This document shows positions 1 through 6,786 of a stretch of 13,578 bases of DNA, piece by piece. The DNA is from Sinorhizobium sp. (GTDB lineage: Bacteria; Pseudomonadota; Alphaproteobacteria; Rhizobiales; Rhizobiaceae): contig JAPSJG010000037.1 in NCBI GenBank assembly GCA_031178305.1, forward strand, positions 1 through 13,578. Direction: 5' to 3'. The notes beneath the pieces were generated by a model, which saw only the letters and a list, made by a program, of their open reading frames with translations, had not been told where the DNA came from and made no database searches. Position 1 is the stretch's first letter; every line of letters begins with the position of its first letter. A program made the position numbers and the translations under genes.

Positions 1-13
1 TTGAGACACTGGG

Positions 14-880
14 CTATAGCGAGCGCATCCGTCGGAAGATCTCGCTCGGAGCATCGGTCGTGATTTGCCGCACTTTCGCCTCTGCGAGCGTCCGCAGAAT
101 GGCGTCGCTGATGTCCGGGCCGGGATTGACCGTCCAGGCGTCCGTCTCGATGCCGAGGTCCAACAGGCGCGCAACGAGGGGGAAGCCTTGGTTTTCCGCA
201 GCGATGATGGCATCGAATCGGAGATAGGCAAGGCTCACCCCGGTCCTGCGCGGCTCGATGTGGCGCAGCAGCCGCTCCGGATCGCGCAGAGCTGGCTGGC
301 GGGATGCCGCCAGCATGGGATCGTAGCCGAGCCGGGCTCCTGGGATGGCGGCGACGAGACGGCGCGCGTCATCCAGATGATGGGATCCGACGACGATAGC
401 ATCTTCCAGCCCGGCCACGGCCTCTGCCGCGTCGGCGATCGCCGAATCCGGAAGCGTGTGTCCCTGGAGCAGCTTCAGGTCGAGTTGAAGGGTGGCCGAC
501 GGCGCTCTCGGCAGCTTTCGAAGCGGGCCGACCAACTCGGCGAGCGACAGAACCGGCGCATCGGGATCGGGGTTGCCCTCTGCGTCGCGGTGGAAGAGCC
601 CTCTCATTGATGCGATCTGCATAAGCGGAACGCGCCCGCGGCCGGTCGTCGAGGGCCCGAGCGTCGGATCGTGGAGAACGGCGAAGCGGCCATCGGCGGT
701 GGCGAGTATGTCGAGCTCGAGGCTCGCGCCGAGCCGCCAGCCGAGGGCGAGGTTCGAACGCTTGAAGGGGGCTTCGGCGAGGTGCGTGCGCAGTTTGTGC
801 CACTTCAGCCGGGTCGGGCCATGCGGCCCCTCAACTGCCACCGGCGTTGATGTCTGCTTGCTCGTCTCCGATACTGCCAC
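14..880 (-). CDS. Atypical glycerophosphodiester phosphodiesterase-like protein
   Basis: A 288-residue GDPD-family TIM-barrel protein, last gene of the minus-strand ABC transporter operon. Visible family features are the E55-L-D57 metal pair and H70-D71 (VLHDPTL, followed by TTGRG). The usual HRG at the start of the domain is replaced by H28-K-L, the ENT motif by R-S-N43, and the expected E of the L-x-I-E-I-K strand by D134 (LQLDLK). The potential catalytic histidines and acidic ligands are therefore mostly kept, but the glycerophosphate-binding surroundings differ. There is no signal peptide, so it is probably cytoplasmic. The start is taken as GTG at 880 because AGGAGG lies 8 nt upstream. 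A longer in-frame TTG at 937 overlaps the ATPase stop but lacks a comparable ribosome site. Family is fairly sure; enzymatic activity and substrate are not. Confidence 0.8.
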   Translation of the reverse strand: MAVSETSKQTSTPVAVEGPHGPTRLKWHKLRTHLAEAPFKRSNLALGWRLGASLELDILATADGRFAVLHDPTLGPSTTGRGRVPLMQIASMRGLFHRDAEGNPDPDAPVLSLAELVGPLRKLPRAPSATLQLDLKLLQGHTLPDSAIADAAEAVAGLEDAIVVGSHHLDDARRLVAAIPGARLGYDPMLAASRQPALRDPERLLRHIEPRRTGVSLAYLRFDAIIAAENQGFPLVARLLDLGIETDAWTVNPGPDISDAILRTLAEAKVRQITTDAPSEIFRRMRSL

Positions 881-933
881 AGCCGCACCCTCCTCGCCGC
901 CTAAAAGAAATGGGCGGCGGGCGCCCCATTGGG

Positions 934-1998
934 TCAAGCCGTTGCACGGATATGCGCTCCCGCAACGAGCTTCTGCCGCTCCGTCTCGAACACAAGCGAA
1001 TTCTCGGGCCGGAAATCAACCTTTACCTGTTTGCCTATCGCGTGCCCGGCGGAAGAACCCTGTTCGAGGACGCGGACGGCACCCATGCCGGTTTCGACGA
1101 CATAGAGGATCTCGCGGCCCATCGGCTCGATTTGAGCGATCCGGCCGGGAAAGCCGGTCTCACCGAAACTGAGGTGCTCCGGCCTCAGCCCGACAGTAAC
1201 CGCGCCCGACGCGCCCTCGACCGGAAACCTGGTGCGATTCACGGTAAGGGTGCCGCCCTCGGCTTTACCAGCAATGAAGTTGATAGGCGGCGATCCGATG
1301 AAACCGGCGACGAACAGGCTCAATGGCCTGAGATAGAGGTCGTCCGGTGTCCCGACCTGTTCGATCCGGCCGGCACGCATGCAGATGATGCGGTCGGCCA
1401 TCGTCGTCGCTTCGATTTGGTCATGAGTGACGAGGACGGTCGTGACGCCAAGCTGCTCGTGGAGCGCCTTGATCTCGGTCCGCATCGAAAGGCGAAGCGA
1501 AGCATCCAGGTTGGAGAGCGGCTCGTCGAGAAGCAGCAATTGCGGCTTCTTGACAAGGGCGCGTGCAAGGGCGACGCGCTGCTGCTGACCGCCGGAAAGC
1601 TCGCTCGGGCGACGGTCCAAGAGTTCCGCGACGCGAACAAGGTCCGCGGCGGCCTTCACCCGGGCGAGGGCTTCCTCGCGCGGCGTTTTCTTGAAGCGCA
1701 GCGGAAAGAGGATGTTGTCGCGCACGCTCATGTGCGGGTAGAGCGCATAGGATTGAAAGACGATGCCGACATTGCGGTCGCGTGCCTCCACCTCGTTGAC
1801 GACATGGCCGTCAAAGAGGAGCTCGCCGCCACTCGGAAGATAGATGCCGGCGAGCATGAACAGGCTCGTCGACTTGCCGCAGCCGGACGGCCCGAGAAGG
1901 GCGACGAACTCGCCGTCCTCGATGACGAGGTCCATGTCGGGGATCACCTCGACGGCCCCGAAGCGCTTCGACACGTGACGGAATTCGATCTTCGCCAT
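934..1998 (-). CDS. ABC transporter ATP-binding protein, UgpC/MalK type
   Basis: A 354-residue ATPase of a CUT1-family sugar/polyol/glycerol-phosphate importer, acting at the cytoplasmic face of the inner membrane. Seen in order: Walker A GPSGCGKST (36-44), Q-loop Q82, signature LSGGQ (134-138), Walker B LLLLDE (154-159), D-loop SNLD, and H-loop H192 (VTHDQ). The C-terminal ~120 residues match the TOBE/OB regulatory region of MalK and UgpC proteins. Length is normal for the family. It starts 5 nt after the stop of the MalG-type permease, so it is translated in the same operon, and it is followed by the GDPD-like gene. The ATPase call is near certain. The transported substrate cannot be read from this subunit, because such ATPases are often shared or promiscuous. 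Confidence 0.95.
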   Translation of the reverse strand: MAKIEFRHVSKRFGAVEVIPDMDLVIEDGEFVALLGPSGCGKSTSLFMLAGIYLPSGGELLFDGHVVNEVEARDRNVGIVFQSYALYPHMSVRDNILFPLRFKKTPREEALARVKAAADLVRVAELLDRRPSELSGGQQQRVALARALVKKPQLLLLDEPLSNLDASLRLSMRTEIKALHEQLGVTTVLVTHDQIEATTMADRIICMRAGRIEQVGTPDDLYLRPLSLFVAGFIGSPPINFIAGKAEGGTLTVNRTRFPVEGASGAVTVGLRPEHLSFGETGFPGRIAQIEPMGREILYVVETGMGAVRVLEQGSSAGHAIGKQVKVDFRPENSLVFETERQKLVAGAHIRATA

Positions 1999-2003
1999 CG
2001 TAG

Positions 2004-3104
2004 TCAGCCCTTCACGCCGCCGACCGACATCTGCATGAGATAACGCTGCGCGGCCACGTAGAGGATGAGACTCGGGACAAGGTAGAAGACTCCGACCGCA
2101 GACACGACGCCGTAGTCTACGCCCATGACATCATCGCGCACCCAGTACATGTAGAGGCTCATCGTCCAGTTGCTGTTCCTGATCAGGAACGTGAAGACAA
2201 AGATGTACTCTTCCCAGCCGCGGATGAATGTAAAGACTGCGACGGCGAGAATTCCGTTCCTCACCTGCGGCAGCACCACGCTTACGAATGCCTGCCGCCG
2301 TGATGCGCCGTCGGTCAGCGCGCTCATCTCGATGTCCCACGGCACTGCGTCGAAGAAGCCCTTCATGATGAAGATCGCAAACGGCAACTCGAAGGCGACA
2401 AGCACGAGTATGACGCCGAAAAGCGTGTCCAGGAGTCCGATCCAGTAGAGCATCAGGAACATCGGCACGATCAGCGTCAGCACGGGGAAAGCATGCAGCA
2501 CCAGGAGCGAGCGCAGCATCGAGGAGCGGCCGGGGAACTGAAAGCGCGACAGGTAGTAGGCCGCCAAAGAGGCGACGGTGACGACGATGGCGGTCTGGGC
2601 GCCGGCGATCAGGATCGAGTTGCCGAAGGCATGCCAGACGTTGGGAAACTGGACCGCGCCTCTGACTTCCCCGATTCGCGACCGCACCACCGAGGCGAAG
2701 TCCGGTTCCCATAGGAATATGAAATTGCCGAGATGCAGGTCGGGCCCGACCAGGAGGGCAAAGGCGAAGATAGCGATCATGGCGACTGCGGCAAAACCGA
2801 TCCACAGTTGCCGCCGGGTTTGCGCGAGCGCGGCTGCAAGCCAGAAGCCGACCACGGCCGGTACGACCACAGCCATCGAGCGCCACAGAACCGCTGTTTC
2901 GGCAACCCCGGTCTTGGCCGAGAAGGCGATCGCGACGAGCCAGAAATAGGGGAGGATGATCGGCAGTGACACGGCAATCAGGAAGGAATAGAGAACGACC
3001 GCCTTGGTGCGCCGGGCCCCACGCGCCCGCGCTGCCAATGCATCCCAATCGACCACCGGCCCGGATGCCGCCATCGTCATGGTAGGGGCTGCTTGCGTCG
3101 CCAT
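2004..3104 (-). CDS. ABC transporter permease, MalG/UgpE type, with enlarged N-terminal part
   Basis: A 366-residue inner-membrane permease. The C-terminal two thirds are a standard binding-protein-dependent transport domain, with the EAA loop around residues 259-279 (EMSALTDGAS, then VVLP), the contact site for the ATPase. About eight hydrophobic segments are visible, near 36-60, 75-95, 101-120, 160-185, 196-222, 229-248, 285-305 and 335-355. Typical MalG-type permeases are about 270-300 residues with six segments. The extra ones are the second and third, inserted between the first helix and the conserved core, followed by a periplasm-like stretch near 121-158. The ATG at 3104 lies 1 nt after the stop of the upstream permease, which indicates translational coupling. 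Family call is secure; the role of the insertion is unknown. Confidence 0.93.
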   Translation of the reverse strand: MATQAAPTMTMAASGPVVDWDALAARARGARRTKAVVLYSFLIAVSLPIILPYFWLVAIAFSAKTGVAETAVLWRSMAVVVPAVVGFWLAAALAQTRRQLWIGFAAVAMIAIFAFALLVGPDLHLGNFIFLWEPDFASVVRSRIGEVRGAVQFPNVWHAFGNSILIAGAQTAIVVTVASLAAYYLSRFQFPGRSSMLRSLLVLHAFPVLTLIVPMFLMLYWIGLLDTLFGVILVLVAFELPFAIFIMKGFFDAVPWDIEMSALTDGASRRQAFVSVVLPQVRNGILAVAVFTFIRGWEEYIFVFTFLIRNSNWTMSLYMYWVRDDVMGVDYGVVSAVGVFYLVPSLILYVAAQRYLMQMSVGGVKG

Positions 3105-3105
3105 G

Positions 3106-4059
3106 TCAATGCACCTCGATACGTGGGCGCTGCAGCAGGCGCTCCATGTCGAAGAAGCGCCACCCGATGAGCGCGACGACCATGCCGATCACAATGAGAA
3201 AAAGCGCCAGCGCGGCTCCGTAGGCGTATTGGCCGCTTTCGAAGGCGCGACGGTAGACATAAAGCGCATAGACGGTCGTATCGTAGAACGGGCCGCCCTT
3301 GGTGAGGAGCAGGATGTATTCGAAGCTGACGAGCAGCGAGAGTGTCTGGTAGATCGTCACGAAGCTGATCGGCCAGCGCAGCGCCGGCAGGGTGATGAAA
3401 CGGATCGTTGCGAATGTTCCGGCGCCATCTACCGCCGCGGCGTGGAACAGGTGCTCCGGGATTCCGCGGATCGCGGCGGTGAAGATGATCATGCCCATCG
3501 AAGCTCCGATGAAGCCGTTGGAGATGACGATGAGCGCGATCGGCGCCGAGGTCAGCAGGTCGAGCGGCGCGTCGAGTCCGAACGCCTGCATGAGGACCTG
3601 GTTCACGAGGCCGGCTTCGGTGGGGCTCACCGCCCAAAGCCAGAGCAGGATGTAAAGGACCGACGGGCTCATCCGCGGCAGCAGCCAAACACCTCGAAAG
3701 AAGCTGCCGGACACGTTCCTGATCGCCGTGGTTGTGATGGCGAGGATAAGGCCAAAGGTCACGTTGAAGATCGCCAGCGTGCCGAAGACGTAGATGAAGG
3801 TCAGCCCGATGACCTGTGTCAACCGGCGATCGGATCGGAAAACCTTTTCGTACTGCTCGGTGGTGAACTCGGTGATGCGCAGAGAGCGGCCGAGGTCGGT
3901 GAACGACACTGCGATATCGATGATCACGGGGACGACGAAGAAGAGGACCGTAAGCACGATCGCCGGGCCGAGAAAGATCACGAAGTTCGTGCGCCGGCGT
4001 GCCGCCGACGCCGCATGGCCTCGCCGCTCAATCGTGAGTTCGTCTGCTATCGTCGCCAT
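3106..4059 (-). CDS. ABC transporter permease, MalF/UgpA type
   Basis: A 317-residue inner-membrane permease, partner of the following MalG-type subunit. About six hydrophobic helices are visible (near 25-52, 86-110, 124-144, 172-195, 231-252, 280-300). The EAA loop is at about 206-225 (HAAAVDGAGTF, then ITLP). The first position of the EAA signature is His rather than Glu; the DGAG core is intact. The ATG at 4059 (MATIADE) is chosen, with only a weak upstream ribosome site. An in-frame TTG at 4089 would add 10 residues and sits right behind GAGGG, so the start is uncertain. The gene follows the binding-protein gene by about 76 nt and is almost fused (1 nt gap) to the next permease. Confidence 0.92.
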   Translation of the reverse strand: MATIADELTIERRGHAASAARRRTNFVIFLGPAIVLTVLFFVVPVIIDIAVSFTDLGRSLRITEFTTEQYEKVFRSDRRLTQVIGLTFIYVFGTLAIFNVTFGLILAITTTAIRNVSGSFFRGVWLLPRMSPSVLYILLWLWAVSPTEAGLVNQVLMQAFGLDAPLDLLTSAPIALIVISNGFIGASMGMIIFTAAIRGIPEHLFHAAAVDGAGTFATIRFITLPALRWPISFVTIYQTLSLLVSFEYILLLTKGGPFYDTTVYALYVYRRAFESGQYAYGAALALFLIVIGMVVALIGWRFFDMERLLQRPRIEVH

Positions 4060-4135
4060 TGTTCGACTCACATCGAGGAGGTCTCGCAACCCTCGGCCGG
4101 CGCCGCCCGCTCGATGGTCGCGAGACCGATCGGGC

Positions 4136-5512
4136 CTATTTCACGATCACGTCCTCGAGGCCGGACGACGCCTCCTCTATGACGAAATCGGCTGCTTCCT
4201 GCGCCGACAACCGCCCCGATTCCACACCCTGGATGCCGGCATAGATGATGCCGTTGAGCTCGCCGAACTGGGCGTTGTTGGGCAGGAACTTGGTGATCTT
4301 GAGCAGTTCGGTTGCCCTGGCGAGCGGCCAGGCCTCGGCATAGCGTGGGTCTTCGAGTTGCTCGGGCTTGATGCCGAGATGCGTCGTTGTCACCGCGTGA
4401 TCGGTGTTGAGGTCGGCGGCCGAAGCGTGCCCCAGCAGGCGGACGGCGAGTTCCGGTTCCTTCGTGTCGGCGGCGATCACATAGACGATCGGGTGAGTCA
4501 GGCTCACCGGCGAGCCGCCCTTCTCTGCTGCCGGCCCGGCGATCCATCCCCAATCCTTGAAGAAGGCTTCCTCGTCCTGCGGCAACCCGTAGGTCGGGAA
4601 CGCGACGCTGCCGAGGTCCCAGATGCCGTACATCCAGAATGCGGCATTGCCGGTGTAGAATTCCTTGCGCAGTGCATCGAATTCCATCGCCGTGTTATTG
4701 GCCGGGATGACACCTTCCTTCACCCCGCGCTCGAACCAACCGAAGGCGGCAGCGAGCTTGTCGCGCTCGAGGAGCAGTTTGCCGGTTTCCGGATCGGCGA
4801 AGTCGTTGCCGTAGGCATTGAATGCCATGATGTAGTCCGGCCCCTTGTTCGGCCGATGGAGCACGCCGTATTGCGCTTCCGTCTTCTCGACGACCTGCTT
4901 GGCGATGTCCAACAGCTCGTCCATGGTCAGGTCGCCGGACAAGGTGCGCTCCGGCATGGAGTCGATGAAGGCGTCGTCATAACCCGCCTCGCGCAGGAGC
5001 TTCTTGTTGTAGAAGAACATCCTCGCCTCGGCGTCCTGCGGAATTGCGTAGGTGCCGTCGGGACACTTCGCCGATGACCAGAGGGACGGGAAGATTGTTC
5101 CGAAGTGTTGCGGATACTTGGCGATATAGTCGTCCAGTTTGAGAACGAAGCCATCTTCCTGGAAGGCGCAGATCCATTCATGCGCGGCGATGAACATGTC
5201 GGGGCCCTCGCCGATACCAAATACCTTGAGAAGTTGCAGCGCGTCATCGTCGAAACCCTTGGCGGGGCTCTCGCGGACGACAACCTCAACGCGCTTGGGG
5301 GAACCCTCGGCCTCGAGTTCCTTGTTCAGCCGCTCGGCAGCCTTGACCACATTGCCTGGGCGCAGAGGTCCCGAGGGATCCTGACGCGACCAGAGTTCGA
5401 GCTTCACGGTTTCCTGTGCGAACAGAGGCGTCGCCGCAAGGAATGCAGCAGTGCCGCCCACCAGTGCCGCGCTCAGAAGTGCGGCAGTTCCGATTTTCCA
5501 GTGAATCATCAT
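4136..5512 (-). CDS. ABC transporter periplasmic substrate-binding protein (family 1, sugar/polyol type)
   Basis: A 458-residue extracellular solute-binding protein, first gene of the minus-strand transporter operon. Residues 1-32 form a signal peptide with a Lys-containing n-region, a long Ala/Leu core and a likely cleavage site LFA|QET. The mature protein begins with VKLELWSRQD, the usual first strand of UgpB/MalE-like binding proteins, and contains the hinge-type segments AIPQDAEARMFFYNKKLL and AAFWMYGIWD. Length is slightly above that of UgpB-like proteins. The start is ATG 5512, preceded by GGGAG at about 5 nt; a TTG further upstream (5533) is less likely. Gene context with GDPDs and a sulfatase-type hydrolase hints at a phosphodiester or esterified polyol ligand, but this is inference. 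Confidence 0.93.
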   Translation of the reverse strand: MMIHWKIGTAALLSAALVGGTAAFLAATPLFAQETVKLELWSRQDPSGPLRPGNVVKAAERLNKELEAEGSPKRVEVVVRESPAKGFDDDALQLLKVFGIGEGPDMFIAAHEWICAFQEDGFVLKLDDYIAKYPQHFGTIFPSLWSSAKCPDGTYAIPQDAEARMFFYNKKLLREAGYDDAFIDSMPERTLSGDLTMDELLDIAKQVVEKTEAQYGVLHRPNKGPDYIMAFNAYGNDFADPETGKLLLERDKLAAAFGWFERGVKEGVIPANNTAMEFDALRKEFYTGNAAFWMYGIWDLGSVAFPTYGLPQDEEAFFKDWGWIAGPAAEKGGSPVSLTHPIVYVIAADTKEPELAVRLLGHASAADLNTDHAVTTTHLGIKPEQLEDPRYAEAWPLARATELLKITKFLPNNAQFGELNGIIYAGIQGVESGRLSAQEAADFVIEEASSGLEDVIVK

Positions 5513-5528
5513 GAATTCTCCCAGCCGC

Positions 5529-5547
5529 GACACGGTTTCGCCGTGTC
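5529..5547 (-). promoter_or_regulatory. Hairpin in the leader of the binding-protein gene
   Basis: GACACGG-N5-CCGTGTC forms a 7-bp perfect stem with a 5-nt loop, ending about 7 nt before the GGGAG ribosome site of the binding-protein gene. In the minus-strand mRNA it would be a 5' leader stem-loop. As DNA it could equally be a protein site downstream of the promoter. No clear -10/-35 pair for the minus-strand operon could be fixed. Confidence 0.4.
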
Positions 5548-5552
5548 TTTCA

Positions 5553-5582
5553 TTGACTATTGCAATGATGCAACAGCATTAT
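5553..5582 (+). promoter_or_regulatory. Sigma-70-type promoter for the plus-strand GDPD-sulfatase genes
   Basis: The -35 box TTGACT (5553-5558) is separated by 18 nt from the -10 box CATTAT (5577-5582). Transcription would begin near 5589, leaving a leader of about 118 nt before the GDPD start. It lies in the divergent region between the binding-protein gene and the GDPD gene. The prediction rests on consensus resemblance only. Confidence 0.45.
5560..5573. promoter_or_regulatory. Candidate operator TTGCA-N4-TGCAA
   Basis: A perfect 5-bp inverted repeat with 4-nt spacer lies wholly inside the spacer of the predicted plus-strand promoter, the classic position for a repressor. The half-site spacing suits LacI-, GntR- or DeoR-like dimers. 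It sits upstream of both divergent transcription units and could control both. The cognate regulator is not encoded next to it; the only regulator in the window is the LacI protein at 10692-11723, and no link is shown. Confidence 0.45.
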
Positions 5583-5706
5583 GAATGCGCTTCGGGGAAT
5601 GTCCAACCATCAATGCGCATTAGACGCCCAGCGGGTTGAGCTCGTTGTTCGCGAAACAGTCAGAGGAACGTCGGCTAGGAAATCCCGCTGCGCGATAGAG
5701 GATCGA

Positions 5707-6516
5707 ATGGCCTTCAGCTTTCTTGCCCTCGAAGCGGGACGTGTCCATGTCTGCGGCCACCGCGGCTACAGTCTCCATTACCCGGAGAATACGTTGCCGG
5801 CATTCGAAGCGGCAAAGGCTGCAGGGGCGACCACGGTCGAGATCGACCTCGTGTTGACCGCCGACGGTGAGCCGATCGTCCTGCACGACCTGACCGTCGA
5901 CAGGACAACGGACGGACACGGCTTTGCGGCCGACCTCAGCCTCGAGCGGATCCGCAGACTGGATGCGGGGGTTCGGTTCCATCCCGCCTTTGCCGGAACG
6001 AAGATACCGACCCTTTCCGAGGCGCTCGTTTGGGCGAAGGCGTATGAAATGGGTATCGTGCTCGAGATCAAGGAGGCGGAGCGGCCGGACATCGCCGTTG
6101 ATCATGTGGCAGCCTTGCTGCGATCAACGGGAACTATCGACCGGGTCATGGTAATTGGCTTCGACCATATGCTGCTGAAGCGTGCGGTGGAGCGCCATCC
6201 GGACTTAAGGACCGAAGCCATCACCCATGCTCGCCATGCCGACGTGGTCGGGGTACTGCAGGCGTGCAGCGCGAGGTCGGTTTCGATCGAGCACGACATG
6301 TTCCACCCCGAGGACGCGAAGGCGCTGCATGAAGCAGGCTTCAGCAACCGCGTACACGTGCCGCGTCCTGACGTGCTCGCCTGGCATTGGCGCGGCGGGC
6401 GCGATCCCTTGCCGCGACTTGTGCAATGGATTACCGACGGGCTCATCGACACGATCTCGGGCGATGACGTGTCGTTCATCGCCATGCTCGCCAAGCGCGC
6501 CGGCCGCGGCGGCTGA
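5707..6516 (+). CDS. Glycerophosphodiester phosphodiesterase (UgpQ-like)
   Basis: A 269-residue canonical GDPD. Such enzymes hydrolyse glycerophosphodiesters to sn-glycerol 3-phosphate plus an alcohol. Visible catalytic and metal motifs are H18-R-G20, E27-N-T29, E45-I-D47, H60-D61 followed by DRTT, and E120-I-K122 (VLEIKE). Length and motif order fit cytoplasmic UgpQ-type enzymes, and no signal peptide is seen. The start is ATG 5707 because AGAGG lies 5 nt upstream and the HRG motif then falls at residue 18, as usual. An open frame back to 5581 exists but would begin inside the predicted -10 box. The gene is divergent from the ABC transporter operon, which ends in a second, degenerate GDPD. 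This one is the better candidate for the active enzyme of the pathway. Confidence 0.93.
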   Translation: MAFSFLALEAGRVHVCGHRGYSLHYPENTLPAFEAAKAAGATTVEIDLVLTADGEPIVLHDLTVDRTTDGHGFAADLSLERIRRLDAGVRFHPAFAGTKIPTLSEALVWAKAYEMGIVLEIKEAERPDIAVDHVAALLRSTGTIDRVMVIGFDHMLLKRAVERHPDLRTEAITHARHADVVGVLQACSARSVSIEHDMFHPEDAKALHEAGFSNRVHVPRPDVLAWHWRGGRDPLPRLVQWITDGLIDTISGDDVSFIAMLAKRAGRGG

Positions 6517-6786
6517 GGCCTCTCGAATTGTGCCTGCCCATGCAGACAGCTCTCGACGTCCACCTGTGGTGGTGGCAGCCGTCATGCGCGAACACCTCGG
6601 CGCCAATCCACTTGCAGCCGCATTCTTTTCGGCGAAAATGAGCCGTAGCGCCTTTCCGACGATGGACCGGTCGAGGTGAGCGGCGAAGCGGGTGCGGCGC
6701 GCGCCCCGCGTCTGCGTGGCTTCAACATCGGGTAAGGCCGCCGAGCTCTTGCGCCGATAGCTGCACCTAAAGGGACAGCCGAAACG
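6517..6786. other. Intergenic stretch between GDPD and sulfatase genes
   Basis: These 270 bases hold no convincing gene. A short hairpin CCACC-TGT-GGTGG lies at 6560-6572 without a T-tract, so it is not a good terminator. No promoter with both boxes could be defended. The sulfatase gene may be read through from the GDPD promoter or have its own unseen promoter. Confidence 0.4.

Noticed and set aside
847..2043. 398-residue plus-strand open frame over the ATPase gene
   Set aside because: Antisense to an ATPase with complete Walker A, signature and Walker B motifs; no domain visible in the frame itself.
3004..5077. Plus-strand open frames of 392 and 427 residues over the permease and binding-protein genes
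   Set aside because: Antisense shadows of membrane and periplasmic proteins with clear topology and signal peptide; Asp/Arg/His-rich composition typical of complementary-frame artefacts.
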